Positions 1 to 9,115 of a stretch of DNA of 64,000 bases are shown here, in pieces. Source of the stretch: Bradyrhizobium sp. JYMT SZCCT0428 (lineage in GTDB: Bacteria > Pseudomonadota > Alphaproteobacteria > Rhizobiales > Xanthobacteraceae); NCBI RefSeq assembly GCF_018131075.1, contig NZ_JAFCLS010000007.1, positions 124,001 to 188,000 of the forward strand, in the 5' to 3' direction. The position numbers and the translations under genes are program-made. Each line of letters starts with the position of its first letter. Position 1 is the first letter of the stretch. Under the pieces are notes generated by a model. That model worked only from the letters and a program-made list of their open reading frames with translations. It did not search any database and was not told the origin of the DNA.

Positions 1-1522
1 TGGCATGGCCGTGGCCGGCCGCGACCGGCTTCAGCAAGGTCGCGCACAGCGCCGGCGTCAGCGACATCGCCAACAGCGCGGAGAACGCGATCGCCGCGAC
101 CATCGTTACCGAGAATTGCCGGTAGATGACGCCGACCGAACCCGGGAAGAACGCCATCGGCACGAACACCGCGATCAGCACCAGGGTAATGCCGATGATG
201 GCGCCTGTGATCTGCGACATCGCCTTGCGGGTGGCCTCCTTCGGCGGCAGGCCCTCTTCCGCCATGATGCGCTCGACGTTCTCGACCACCACGATAGCGT
301 CGTCGACGAGAATGCCGACCGCCAGCACCATGCCGAACATCGTCAACATGTTGATGGAGTAGCCGGCCGCCAGCAGGATCGCGCAGGTGCCGAGCAGCGC
401 CACCGGCACCACGATGGTCGGAATGATGGTGTAGCGGATGTTCTGCAGGAACAGGAACATCACGATGAAGACCAGCACGATGGCTTCGACCAGCGTCATC
501 AGCACCTTCTCGATCGAGGCCTTCACGACAGGTGTGATGTTGTACGGAATTTCATAGGCGATGTTGGCCGGGAAGAAGCGCGACAGCTCCTTCATCTTGG
601 CCTCGACCGCGCTTGCGGTCGCCAGCGCGTTGCCGGTCGGCGACATCAGCACCGACAGACCCGCCGTCGGTTTGCCGTTAAGCCGCGTGTTGAACTGATA
701 GCTTAATCCGCCGATCTCGATCCGGGCCACGTCGCGCAAACGTACCGTCGAGCCGTCCGCATTGGCACGCAGGATAATCGCGCCGAATTCGTCCGGCGAC
801 GAGAGCTGGCCCTTGACCAGCACCAGCGCCGAAATCTTCTGGTCGTCCGTGCTCGGCTCGGCGCCGATGCTGCCGGAGGCGACTTGCGCGTTCTGCGCCG
901 TGATCGCCTTGTTGACGTCGTCGGCGGTCAGGCCATAGCCGACCAGCTTGGCCGGATCGACCCAGATACGCAGACTGCGTTCGGTGGAATAGAGCGTGGC
1001 GCGGCCGACGCCGGGAATGCGTCTGATTTCGCCGAGAACGCTACGAATCATGAAGTCGCCGAGGCCGACCTCGTCGAGGCTGCCGTCGGTCGAGCGCAGC
1101 GTGATGATCTGCAGCACGGCGCTGGAAGCTTCCTCGATCAGGATGCCCTGCTGGATCACCGCGCGCGGCAGACGTGCCTCGACGCGCTTGATGCGATTCT
1201 GCACCTCCACCGACGCCGTCCCGGTGTCGGTGCCCGGCACGAAATTGGCGATGATCTCGACCTGGCCCAGCGAGTCGCTGGTGGACTCGAAGTTCAGGAT
1301 GCCGTTGGCGCCGTTGAGCTCTTCCTCGATCAGCCGCGTGACGCTGTTGTAGAGGTTTTCCGGCGACGCGCCGGGATAGCTGGTCGATATCGAGATCGAG
1401 GGCGGCGCGATGATCGGATACTGCGCGATCGCCAGCAGCGGGATCGATATCGCGCCGATCAGACAGATGAAAAGCGCGACGACCCAGGCGAAGATCGGCC
1501 TGTCGATGAAGAAACTCGGCAT
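1..1522 (-). CDS. RND efflux permease, HAE1/AcrB type (partial, C-terminus off left edge)
   Basis: Proton-driven inner-membrane pump subunit of a tripartite multidrug efflux system. The frame reads from an ATG at 1522 (MPSFFIDRPIFAWV) leftward without a stop to base 1, giving 507 codons of the roughly 1,040 expected. TM1 is at about residues 9-30, the periplasmic porter domain follows, and TM2-TM6 lie near residues 340-490. TM4 carries the proton-relay pair GILVDDAIVVVENV. The start is 5 nt after the adaptor's stop, so the two are one operon. Substrates cannot be read from sequence. Only the left half is seen, so integrity of the C-terminal half is unknown. Confidence 0.95.
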   Translation of the reverse strand, partial: MPSFFIDRPIFAWVVALFICLIGAISIPLLAIAQYPIIAPPSISISTSYPGASPENLYNSVTRLIEEELNGANGILNFESTSDSLGQVEIIANFVPGTDTGTASVEVQNRIKRVEARLPRAVIQQGILIEEASSAVLQIITLRSTDGSLDEVGLGDFMIRSVLGEIRRIPGVGRATLYSTERSLRIWVDPAKLVGYGLTADDVNKAITAQNAQVASGSIGAEPSTDDQKISALVLVKGQLSSPDEFGAIILRANADGSTVRLRDVARIEIGGLSYQFNTRLNGKPTAGLSVLMSPTGNALATASAVEAKMKELSRFFPANIAYEIPYNITPVVKASIEKVLMTLVEAIVLVFIVMFLFLQNIRYTIIPTIVVPVALLGTCAILLAAGYSINMLTMFGMVLAVGILVDDAIVVVENVERIMAEEGLPPKEATRKAMSQITGAIIGITLVLIAVFVPMAFFPGSVGVIYRQFSVTMVAAIAFSALLAMSLTPALCATLLKPVAAGHGHA

Positions 1523-1527
1523 GGAAT

Positions 1528-2733
1528 CTACCGTGTCGCTTGCGCGGACGGCCTGGCACCGGCGAAATCGGCGGACGCGTCGGCCTCGGTCAGCAGCTGC
1601 GGCCGGACCTTATCGCCGGCGGCAAACTTCTGGAAGCCCTCGACGATGACCCTGTCACCGGCCTTCAAGCCCTCGGTGACGAACCACTGGCCGCCCTGCA
1701 GCGAGCCGGTGCGTACCGGCTGGACGGCGACGAGGTTGTCGCTCTTGACCACGAACACTTCGCTGCCGCCGCCGCCATTGCGCTGGATCGCCTGCTGCGG
1801 CACCGCGATAGCGTCAGTATCGATGCCCTGCTCGATCAGCACGCGGACATACATGCCCGGCAGCAATTCACGCCTTGGATTGGGAAACTCGCCGCGCAAC
1901 GTCACCTGCCCGGTATGGGCATCGACCTTGGCCTCCGAGAACAGCAATCTGCCGGCAATCGGATAAACCGAGCCATCGTCCAGCACCAGGCGAACCTTCA
2001 TCGCGTCAGGCGCGATACGGTCGAGATCGCCGCTCTCCACCGCCCGCCGCAGCTGATTGAGTTCGTTCACCGATTGGGTGAAATCGGCATAGATCGGATC
2101 GAGTTGCTGGATGGTCGCAAGGCTCGTGGTTTCGTTCTGCACGACGAGCGCGCCTTCGCTCACCAGCGCGGCGCCGACGACGCCGTCGATCGGAGCGCGG
2201 ATGGTGGCATAATCAAGATTGAGTTTCGCGCGGGCGACGTCGGCCTTGCGGCCCTCGACGTCGGCAGCCGCCTGACGCTCGGCCGAGATGGCTTTTTCGT
2301 TCTCGGCTTCGGGGGCTGCGCGTTGGCTGGTCAGCGTGGCGATACGGCGCGCGTGCGATGCGGCCTGATCGAGCGTGGCTTTGGCGCGCGCCAGCGCCGC
2401 TTCGGTCGATTGCACCTCGACCTCGAACGGCCGCGGATCGATCCTGTAAAGGGCGTCGCCGGCCTTAACCTCGCTGCCCTGATGGAACAGGCGCTCGACC
2501 ACGATACCTGACACGCGCGGGCGCACTTCGGAAACCCGGGTCGGCGCGATACGGCCCGGCAACTCGCGGACAATCGCACGCGCCTGCGGCCTCGCGGTGA
2601 CGACGCTGACATCTGGTTCGGAGGAAGGCGGCACGGCAGCCGTTGCAGCTGTCGGCTCTTTGCATCCGGCCAACAGCGGCGCCATCGCAACGAGCACCAG
2701 CGCGATGCATGATTGCGCACGAATTCCAGACAT
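1528..2733 (-). CDS. RND efflux periplasmic adaptor (MFP/AcrA-MexA family)
   Basis: Periplasmic membrane-fusion subunit linking the RND pump to an outer-membrane channel. 401 aa from ATG 2733, chosen because it gives a lipoprotein signal (hydrophobic stretch ending LLAGC near residue 23) and has a GGGG ribosome site 9-12 nt upstream; an upstream extension in the same frame would bury the signal. After the lipobox come the barrel-sandwich half (GRIAPTRVSEVRPRVSG), an Ala/Glu-rich helical hairpin (about 105-175), the second lipoyl half (ATIRAPIDGVVG) and the beta-barrel and proximal domains (LPGMYVRV). First gene of the operon; the permease follows after 5 nt. Probably repressed through the inverted repeat just upstream. 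Confidence 0.95.
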   Translation of the reverse strand: MSGIRAQSCIALVLVAMAPLLAGCKEPTAATAAVPPSSEPDVSVVTARPQARAIVRELPGRIAPTRVSEVRPRVSGIVVERLFHQGSEVKAGDALYRIDPRPFEVEVQSTEAALARAKATLDQAASHARRIATLTSQRAAPEAENEKAISAERQAAADVEGRKADVARAKLNLDYATIRAPIDGVVGAALVSEGALVVQNETTSLATIQQLDPIYADFTQSVNELNQLRRAVESGDLDRIAPDAMKVRLVLDDGSVYPIAGRLLFSEAKVDAHTGQVTLRGEFPNPRRELLPGMYVRVLIEQGIDTDAIAVPQQAIQRNGGGGSEVFVVKSDNLVAVQPVRTGSLQGGQWFVTEGLKAGDRVIVEGFQKFAAGDKVRPQLLTEADASADFAGARPSAQATR

Positions 2734-2763
2734 CAGAAATATCGCCCCTTTAGTCGAGTTGAA

Positions 2764-2783
2764 GCGCAAACACCTGTTTGCGC
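2764..2783. promoter_or_regulatory. Candidate TetR-family operator upstream of the RND operon
   Basis: GCGCAAACACCTGTTTGCGC is a perfect 9-bp inverted repeat around a 2-bp centre, 31 bp upstream of the adaptor start. A second imperfect repeat (CGCGA-4-TCGCG, 2781-2794) overlaps its edge. Size, symmetry and place fit an AcrR/TetR operator. No tetR gene lies in this window on this side, so the repressor would have to be encoded elsewhere. Confidence 0.6.
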
Positions 2784-3032
2784 GATATGTCGCGAAGACA
2801 CCGCGTTGTTGTTGAGACAAGGATAGGAGGAGTTTGTTGCGATGCAATGCGCATGCGCGGCGGCCCAATGTCACAGACGCTATCGCACTGAATAAACGGC
2901 GATTTTGCCGACTCACCGGATTGTGACAACATTCCTTTTTAGCTCAATGGAATGGAACCCAGGTTGTGAACGCTTGAAAGAGCGGCCGCGCGCGAGCTTG
3001 CGGAAAATTGGCGCGAATCGCCTGCTGTCCTG

Positions 3033-4061
3033 TTAACCAGCCGCCTTCATCCGGTAGTGGCTGATGCCCCATTCGCTGCCGTCGGCGTAACCGAACAGGC
3101 CTGACGTCGCGAGAAAGAACCAGCGCCAGCGACGCATCCACAACGCGGTCTCGCCGCCATAGACGGGACGCAACACCGCTTCGATCTCCTCGCGGTGCAG
3201 ATCGAAATTGGCCAGCCAATCCTGCGCGGTGCGGTGATAATGCAGCCCGCTCCAGCGCCATTCCTTTTCGATTTCGAGCAGATCGGAATATTGCCGGATC
3301 AGATGGTGGCTCGGCATCATGCCGCCGGTGAAGAAATGCTGCGCCACCCAGTCCTCGCCATCGGCGCGGTCGAACAGATTGGCGCCCGAGCGATGGGTGA
3401 AGATGTGCATGAAGAAGCGGCCGTCGGGCTTCAGCCAGGAACGGATCCGCGACATCAATTCGCGCCAGTTCAACAGGTGCTCGAACATCTCGACGGAGAC
3501 GATGCGGTCGAACTGCATCTGCGGGTCGAACAGATTCATCTCCGCAGTAACCACACGCAGATTCTTCAATCCGCGCTTGCCGGCTTCGCCCTCGATGAAT
3601 TGGCGCTGCGGGGCGGAGTTCGATACTGCCGTCACCTCCGAATGCGGGAACTGCCGCGCCATCCACAGCGACAGCGAACCCCAGCCGCAGCCGAATTCGA
3701 GAATCGATTGGCCGTCGGCGATATCGGCATGCCCGACGGTCTGACGCAGCGCCTCCTCTTCGGCCTCCTGCAATGTCGTGGCCGGCTCCCGGTAGAAGCA
3801 CGAGGAATATTTGCGGTGCGGCCCCAACACAAGCGCGTAGAACGCCGCCGGCACCTCGTGATGCTGCGCGGTGGCCTCGTCGCTGTATTCGGCGATGGCG
3901 CGCGCGGCCATCTCGTCGGCAAACCAGGCGTCGCTTTCGGCATTGCCGACGGCGAGCCTTGTTGCGGTGCGCGTACACAGCCGGTGGATCGCGGCGCGGA
4001 TGATGACGTCAGGCAGCGGCACCCGCTCAGCGGTGCCGATGATCGTGGAAACAAAGCTCAT
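3033..4061 (-). CDS. Cyclopropane-fatty-acyl-phospholipid synthase-like SAM methyltransferase
   Basis: SAM-dependent methyltransferase of the CFA synthase family, which modifies unsaturated acyl chains of membrane phospholipids. 342 aa from ATG 4061 (MSFVSTIIG), preceded by a GGGAG site; the longer frame lacks one. The SAM-binding motif LEFGCGWGSLSLWMA is near residue 122, preceded by the conserved block HYEV-like QHHEVPAAFYALVLGP and followed by SVEMFEHL and the C-terminal FF.GGMMPS region typical of CFA-like enzymes. Downstream of a DUF1295 remnant, a gene that often accompanies CFA enzymes. The exact acceptor lipid and product are not proven. Confidence 0.8.
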   Translation of the reverse strand: MSFVSTIIGTAERVPLPDVIIRAAIHRLCTRTATRLAVGNAESDAWFADEMAARAIAEYSDEATAQHHEVPAAFYALVLGPHRKYSSCFYREPATTLQEAEEEALRQTVGHADIADGQSILEFGCGWGSLSLWMARQFPHSEVTAVSNSAPQRQFIEGEAGKRGLKNLRVVTAEMNLFDPQMQFDRIVSVEMFEHLLNWRELMSRIRSWLKPDGRFFMHIFTHRSGANLFDRADGEDWVAQHFFTGGMMPSHHLIRQYSDLLEIEKEWRWSGLHYHRTAQDWLANFDLHREEIEAVLRPVYGGETALWMRRWRWFFLATSGLFGYADGSEWGISHYRMKAAG

Positions 4062-4093
4062 GTACCACTCCCTTTTCTGAGCACGATCCTTTT

Positions 4094-4375
4094 TTAGAAA
4101 ACCGGCCTCCACTTTCGGGGATCATCTTGCGGCGACAGCGAGAAGAACTGACGGGCACAGAACTGACAGTCGCGATAGCGGTCATCGCGCGGGCGCAGCA
4201 GCTGCGGCGCCAGCGACGGAATGCCGGTTACGCGGGCCAAACCGGGCGAAACGGTCCAGATTGTATCCACCCAGCCGGCATTGCCGGTGCGTGGCGGCAC
4301 CATCCAGGTGCCCGCCATCCGGGCCGAGAGCAAAACGGCCATCGCCGTCAGCGCTTCGAGATACAGGACCGTCAT
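4094..4375 (-). pseudogene. Truncated DUF1295 (steroid 5-alpha-reductase-like membrane protein) remnant
   Basis: A 93-aa frame from ATG 4375. The first 45 or so residues resemble the N-terminus of DUF1295 membrane proteins: a hydrophobic helix followed by RTGNAGWVDTIWT. From about residue 58 the reading turns into charged, Arg/Gln-rich sequence with no further membrane helices. The family is normally about 250-270 aa with several helices, and the CFA-like gene begins only 33 nt beyond the stop, so roughly 200 codons appear to be missing. I read it as a decayed or internally deleted gene. It could still be expressed as a short peptide. Confidence 0.55.
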
Positions 4376-4550
4376 GAAAAATCCCGGTTGGACAAAGAAC
4401 GTTTCCAAAATACGCTCAAGTCAAAGCCCGGTTTCGGCGTGAAGTTCCCCTCCGTCTGCCTGAAACAGCGTTTTTCCGATCTTTTTTCTCGGCCGCGCTG
4501 TGCCATATTGGCCTCCCAAACGCGGCTTTTCGCAACGGAAGACCCCCGCA

Positions 4551-5549
4551 ATGCCCCAAGGCCCCTCCGCCCGCTCCGAAATGGAGATCGAGCTCACCAA
4601 ATTGTCGTCGCCACAGATCTTTCTAGTGCGGATGCTGGTGTTCCTGGTGCTGTGCGGCCTGGTCATGACCGTGCTCTACAAGCAGATCGTCACCGCGTTC
4701 TTCGCCAATCCCGGCCTCAACGCCCTGATCGGCGCGGTGCTTCTGATCGGCATCATCCTGTCGTTCCGGCAGGTGATCCGGCTCTACCCGGAAGTCTCCT
4801 GGGTCAACAATTTCCGCATCGCCGATCCCGGTCTCGCCATCGACCGGCGCCCGACGCTGCTGGCGCCGATGGCGGCGATCCTCGGCGGCGAGCGCACCGG
4901 GCGGATGTCGATCTCGCAGCAGACCATGCGGCATTTGCTGGATTCGATCGCAACCAGGCTGGACGAAGCCCGCGACATCTCCCGCTACATGACGGGCTTG
5001 CTGGTCTTCCTCGGCCTGCTCGGCACCTTCTGGGGCCTGATCGAAACCGTGGGCTCCGTCGGCCAGGTGATCGAGGGGCTGAAGGTCGGTGGTGATTCGG
5101 GCTCGCTGTTCGAGACCCTGAAGGAGGGTCTGGGTGCGCCGCTCAAGGGCATGGGCATCTCGTTTTCGTCCTCGCTGTTCGGCCTTGCCGGATCGCTGAT
5201 CCTGGGTTTCCTCGACCTGCAATCGAGCCAGGCGCAGAACCGTTTCTACACCGACCTGGAAGACTGGCTCGCCTCGACCGTGCGGGAATATTCGGGCGAC
5301 GGCACCACCGGCGTTTCCGGCGAACTGCAGCACGCGATGGAGCGGCTGCGCGCGGTGGTCGAGGAGGGCGGCAGCAGCCGCAGCACCACGGCGGCGATGG
5401 CCAATCTGGCCGAAGCCATTCAGGGCCTGGTCGCGCATATGCGCACCGAGCAGCAGATGATCCGCGAATGGGCCGACGGCCAGGGCGAACAGAACCGCGA
5501 GATCAAGAAGCTGCTCGAGCGGATCGCGCGCCAACCCGAGAAGAGTTAA
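4551..5549 (+). CDS. MotA/TolQ/ExbB-type proton channel subunit
   Basis: Inner-membrane channel component that converts ion flow into mechanical work through a partner anchored to peptidoglycan. 332 aa from ATG 4551, preceded by GGAAGA at 4537-4542; a start at 4581 is possible. Two N-terminal helices (about 18-75), then helices at about 145-165 (GLLVFLGLLGTFWGLIETV, the MotA_ExbB signature) and 195-225 (MGISFSSSLFGLAGSLILGF). The C-terminus is a charged helical tail. The OmpA/MotB-like partner follows 71 nt downstream. No flagellar genes are nearby, so this is a stator-like pair whose role is unknown rather than flagellar MotA. Confidence 0.85.
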   Translation: MPQGPSARSEMEIELTKLSSPQIFLVRMLVFLVLCGLVMTVLYKQIVTAFFANPGLNALIGAVLLIGIILSFRQVIRLYPEVSWVNNFRIADPGLAIDRRPTLLAPMAAILGGERTGRMSISQQTMRHLLDSIATRLDEARDISRYMTGLLVFLGLLGTFWGLIETVGSVGQVIEGLKVGGDSGSLFETLKEGLGAPLKGMGISFSSSLFGLAGSLILGFLDLQSSQAQNRFYTDLEDWLASTVREYSGDGTTGVSGELQHAMERLRAVVEEGGSSRSTTAAMANLAEAIQGLVAHMRTEQQMIREWADGQGEQNREIKKLLERIARQPEKS

Positions 5550-5551
5550 CT

Positions 5552-5597
5552 GCATGATCCCGAAAAGTGGCGTTCCGGTTTTCGGATAAGATCATGC
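5552..5597. repeat. Short dispersed palindromic element between the MotA-like and OmpA-like genes
   Basis: Nested inverted repeats: outer arms GCATGATC (5552-5559) and GATCATGC (5590-5597), inner arms CCGAAAA and TTTTCGG. Starts 3 nt after the upstream stop codon. Elements of this type are scattered through Bradyrhizobium-like genomes (from memory, not searched). It may attenuate or process the transcript between the two partner genes. Confidence 0.6.
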
Positions 5598-5620
5598 TCA
5601 GACATAAAGAGATTTAGCCG

Positions 5621-6652
5621 ATGGCCCTCGCGCGTGCACGCCGCAACGAATCGGGAATGAACTACTGGCCGGGCTTCGTCGACGCGCTGTCGACGCTGGT
5701 GCTCTCGATCGTGTTCCTGCTCTCGGTGTTTCTCGTCGTGCAGTTCTTCCTGTCGCAGGAAGTGACCGGCAAGGATAAGGCGCTGGAAGCGCTCAACGCC
5801 AAGATCGCGCAGTTGAACGACCTGCTGTCGCTCGAAAAACTCACCGGATTGAACCTCAGCGACCAGCTCTCGCAGGCGCGCGCCGGATTGACATCGGTGG
5901 AAGCGGCGCGCGATCGCATCAAGGGCCTTTATGAGGGGCTTGCCGGCGCCGGCAACGACGCCCAGGGCCGTGCCAACGAACTCAACAAGGCGCTGGATTC
6001 CGAGAAGGCGGTGACGTCGCGCGCGCTGGCGCAGATCGAGGTGCTGAACCAGCAGATCAGCGCGCTGCGCCGGCAGCTCGCCGCGCTTGAAGAGGCGCTC
6101 GACGCCTCCGAAAAGCGCGACAAGGAATCGCAGGGCCGCATTGCCGATCTCGGCCAACGCCTCAACGTGGCGCTGGCGCAGCGGGTGCAGGAACTGACGC
6201 GTTACCGTTCCGAATTCTTTGGGCGGCTGCGTGCGATTCTCGGCAATCGACCGGATGTCCGAATCGTCGGCGATCGCTTCGTGTTCCAATCCGAAGTGTT
6301 CTTCGACACCGGACAAGCCTTGCTGCTGCCCGAAGGCCGCGCCGAGCTCGACAAGCTTGCTTCCGCGCTGGTTGATCTCGACAAGCAGATCCCGAGCGAA
6401 ATCGCCTGGGTGCTGCGGGTCGACGGCCACACCGACGTGCGGCCGATCATGAACAGCCCGGTGTTCAAGTCGAACTGGGAACTATCGGCGGCGCGCGCAA
6501 TCTCGGTGGTGCAGTATCTGGTCTCGCTCGGCGTCCCCGCGCAGCGGCTGGTCGCCGCAGGCTTTGCCGAATTCCAGCCGCTCGACACGGCGCCGACGGA
6601 GGAAGCCTACAAACGCAACCGCCGCATCGAGCTGAAGCTGACGGAACGGTGA
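5621..6652 (+). CDS. OmpA/MotB-domain peptidoglycan-binding protein
   Basis: Partner of the MotA-like channel; anchors it to the cell wall. 343 aa from ATG 5621. One N-terminal membrane helix with a conserved Asp, FVDALSTLVLSIVFLLSVF (about 20-45), the position of the proton-carrying Asp in MotB/ExbD-like proteins. A long coiled coil follows (about 48-195, regular Leu/Ala/Glu/Gln), then a C-terminal OmpA domain (about 215-340) with RVDGHTDVRP and NRRIELKL. The coiled coil is longer than in flagellar MotB, suggesting a wider span between membrane and wall. Closed by a palindromic repeat at 6666. Confidence 0.88.
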   Translation: MALARARRNESGMNYWPGFVDALSTLVLSIVFLLSVFLVVQFFLSQEVTGKDKALEALNAKIAQLNDLLSLEKLTGLNLSDQLSQARAGLTSVEAARDRIKGLYEGLAGAGNDAQGRANELNKALDSEKAVTSRALAQIEVLNQQISALRRQLAALEEALDASEKRDKESQGRIADLGQRLNVALAQRVQELTRYRSEFFGRLRAILGNRPDVRIVGDRFVFQSEVFFDTGQALLLPEGRAELDKLASALVDLDKQIPSEIAWVLRVDGHTDVRPIMNSPVFKSNWELSAARAISVVQYLVSLGVPAQRLVAAGFAEFQPLDTAPTEEAYKRNRRIELKLTER

Positions 6653-6665
6653 GAGTGCCAACATT

Positions 6666-6750
6666 GTCATTGCCGGGCTTGACCCGGCAATCCATCAAGA
6701 CAGATTCTTTCGAAGTGGATGGATGCCCGGATCAAGTCCGGGCATGACGA
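6666..6750. repeat. Intergenic palindromic repeat, TGCCGGGCTTGACCCGGCA type
   Basis: Two hairpins: TGCCGGG/CCCGGCA and TGCCCGGATCAAGTCCGGGCA, joined by a short linker. Related copies lie at 36610-36733 and 63832-63922. Sits between the ends of convergent genes, where it may stop transcription from both sides. Confidence 0.75.
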
Positions 6751-6758
6751 GTGGGGGG

Positions 6759-8618
6759 TTAAATCCCCTCGAACTGCAATCTTGCCAGCCTTGCATACAG
6801 CCCGTTCGCGGCAACCAGCGAGGCATGCGTGCCCTGCTCGACGATGCGGCCCTGGTCCATCACCATGATGCGGTCGCAGGACAGAACGGTCGCGAGCCGG
6901 TGCGCGATCACGAGCGTGGTGCGGTGGCGCATCAATTCTTCCAGCGCGGTCTGCACCAGGGTCTCGCTTTCGGCATCGAGCGCCGAGGTTGCCTCATCGA
7001 GCAGCAACAGCGGGGCGTCGCGCAGGATGGCGCGGGCAATGGCGATGCGCTGGCGCTGGCCGCCCGACAGCGTCACGCCGCGCTCGCCAAGCTGCGCCTC
7101 GAAACCGTCAGGCAGGCGGCGAATGAATTCGGTGGCATGCGCCTGATCGGCCGCGCGTTCGACCTCGGCATCGCTGGCATCAGGCCGGCCGAAGCGGATG
7201 TTTTCACGGGCGCTTGCCGCGAACACCACCGAGTCCTGCGGCACCAGCGCGATGCGCGCGCGTAACTCGTGCGGATCGGCCGACCTGATCGGCACGCCAT
7301 CGACCGAAATCGTTCCGCTGGCGGGATCGTAGAACCGCAGCAGCAGGTGAAACAGCGTGCTCTTGCCGGCGCCTGACGGGCCGACGATCGCGACCTTCTC
7401 TCCGGCCCGCACCGACAGCGAGACGTTGTCGATCGCCCGTACATCCGGGCGCGTCGGGTAGTTGAAGCTGACATTCTCAAACCCGACATCGCCGCGCGCA
7501 GGCACCGGCAGGGCGACCGGCGAGGCCGGCGCCGTGATCTGCGGCTTGACGCGCAGGATCTCGAACAGCCGTTCGGCGGCGCCCGAGGCGGCCGAGACTT
7601 CACCCCAGACCTCGCTGAGCTGGCCGAGGCCCGTCGCGGCGAACGCGGCATACAGCACGAACTGGCCGAGTCGGCCGGGGCTGATCGAACCGGTCAGCAC
7701 GTCGTGCGAGCCGACCCACAGGATGACGACGACGCTGGAAAACACGATGAAGATGATGATCAAGGTCAGCACCGCGCGCGCCCGCGTCGAACTGCGCGCG
7801 GCGTCATAGGCCTGTTCGACCTCGCGGCCGAAGCGCGTCGCGGCCAGCCGCTCGCTGGTATAGGCCTGCACGGTCCGGATGGCGCCGACCAATTCGCTGG
7901 CATAGGCGCTGGCGTCGGCCAGCGTATCCTGTGCGTTGCGCGACAGCCGCCGCACCCAGCGTCCGAACGCGACCAGCGGAATCACGATCACCGGAATTGC
8001 CAGCAGCACGAACAGCGAAAGCTTCGGGCTCGTGATCACCATCATGGTGGTGGCGCCGATGAACAGCATCAGGTTGCGCAGCGCGATCGACACCGACGCG
8101 CCCACCGCCGACTTGATCTGGGTAGTGTCAGCCGTGAGCCGCGACACCAGTTCGCCGCTGCGGGCGGAATCGAAGAACGAAGGCGACAGCGAGATCAGGT
8201 GCGCGAACACGTCGCGCCGCAGGTCCGCAACGATGCGCTCGCCGATCGTCATGACCAGATAGAACCGCGACGCGCTGGCGCAGGCCAGCACCGCAACGAC
8301 CGCGATCATCACGCTGAAATAGCTGTTGATCATCGCGATGCCTTCGGGGCTGAAGCCGAAGTCGATCATGCGCCGCACCGCGATCGGCACCACCAGGGTC
8401 GTCACCGCCGCGACGGTCAGCGAGATAAACGCCAATATCGCCCGCCCACGGTAGCGCGCGACGTAGGGCGCCAGCGCCAGCAAGGGACGCAGTTTTGCGC
8501 CGGTTTTGGCCGGCGACTGCGTCAGCTGGGTTTCGATGAAGGCCTCTTCCTCGAGCAGCGCGTCGCGCCGCGGCGGCACGCCGCCGGGTGGGTCTTCAAG
8601 CTGTTCGGCTGCGCTCAT
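6759..8618 (-). CDS. ABC exporter, fused permease-ATPase (ABCB/MsbA-like half transporter)
   Basis: Half-size ABC exporter that dimerises to move lipids, drugs or peptides out. 619 aa from ATG 8618 ([13 protein letters not shown]); the 24 codons upstream look like spacer. A six-helix ABC transporter membrane domain spans about residues 48-330. The nucleotide-binding domain (about 375-615) has Walker A GPSGAGKS (near 410), signature LSGGQRQR (near 520), Walker [17 protein letters not shown] (near 540) and a switch His in VIAHRLATV. All catalytic elements are intact. Divergent from rpmE. Substrate cannot be inferred. Confidence 0.92.
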   Translation of the reverse strand: MSAAEQLEDPPGGVPPRRDALLEEEAFIETQLTQSPAKTGAKLRPLLALAPYVARYRGRAILAFISLTVAAVTTLVVPIAVRRMIDFGFSPEGIAMINSYFSVMIAVVAVLACASASRFYLVMTIGERIVADLRRDVFAHLISLSPSFFDSARSGELVSRLTADTTQIKSAVGASVSIALRNLMLFIGATTMMVITSPKLSLFVLLAIPVIVIPLVAFGRWVRRLSRNAQDTLADASAYASELVGAIRTVQAYTSERLAATRFGREVEQAYDAARSSTRARAVLTLIIIFIVFSSVVVILWVGSHDVLTGSISPGRLGQFVLYAAFAATGLGQLSEVWGEVSAASGAAERLFEILRVKPQITAPASPVALPVPARGDVGFENVSFNYPTRPDVRAIDNVSLSVRAGEKVAIVGPSGAGKSTLFHLLLRFYDPASGTISVDGVPIRSADPHELRARIALVPQDSVVFAASARENIRFGRPDASDAEVERAADQAHATEFIRRLPDGFEAQLGERGVTLSGGQRQRIAIARAILRDAPLLLLDEATSALDAESETLVQTALEELMRHRTTLVIAHRLATVLSCDRIMVMDQGRIVEQGTHASLVAANGLYARLARLQFEGI

Positions 8619-8799
8619 GAAAAGGGACCAGTTTCGATGCCCCCAGATAGGCCCCGGAAGCGGCGCTGGCAAATGCGGCAGATCGGCCAATCAGACGGCT
8701 CTGGCAGCTTGTTTTGGCGGCCTTGTTGCGTTATAGACCCGCCCAAATCCCGTACCCCTGACATTTCGAGACGGGCGCAGGCGCGCCGAAGGATATGCC

Positions 8800-9027
8800 A
8801 TGAAAGCCGAAATTCACCCGAATTATCATACGATTACGGTCGTTATGACCGATGGTACGGAGTATCAGACCCGTTCCACCTGGGGCAAGGAAGGCGACAA
8901 GCTGAACCTCGACATCGACTCGAAGTCGCATCCGGCCTGGACCGGCGGCACCCAGCAGATGCTCGACCGCGGCGGCCGCGTGTCGCGCTTCCAGAAGAAG
9001 TTTTCGGGCTTCCTCAAGAAGGACTGA
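8800..9027 (+). CDS. rpmE: 50S ribosomal protein L31
   Basis: Component of the large ribosomal subunit at the intersubunit bridge. 75 aa beginning [19 protein letters not shown] and ending in a basic tail ([13 protein letters not shown]), the full family length. It has no cysteines, so it is the zinc-free (C-minus) form, as is usual in alphaproteobacteria. Followed 38 nt later by a strong terminator shared with the convergent RcdA-like gene. Confidence 0.97.
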   Translation: MKAEIHPNYHTITVVMTDGTEYQTRSTWGKEGDKLNLDIDSKSHPAWTGGTQQMLDRGGRVSRFQKKFSGFLKKD

Positions 9028-9063
9028 GGGTTTTCGACCCCTCGCCATTCGGCCCAGGAATGC

Positions 9064-9093
9064 AAAACGCCCCGGTTTCCCGGGGCGTTTTTT
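9064..9093. terminator. Rho-independent terminator after rpmE, also usable for the convergent gene
   Basis: Perfect 10-bp stem AACGCCCCGG/CCGGGGCGTT with a TTTC loop, followed by a T run on the + strand and preceded by an A run that serves the minus strand. Confidence 0.92.
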
Positions 9094-9115
9094 ATGGGCC
9101 ACGACGGTGGCGGAA

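Noticed and set aside
5..706. 233-codon frame on the plus strand at the left edge
   Set aside because: Arg/His/Gln-rich and antisense to the intact RND permease frame.
4551..6652. Zorya-type phage defence
   Set aside because: Only a MotA-like/OmpA-like pair is present; no helicase or nuclease ZorC/D/E genes follow.
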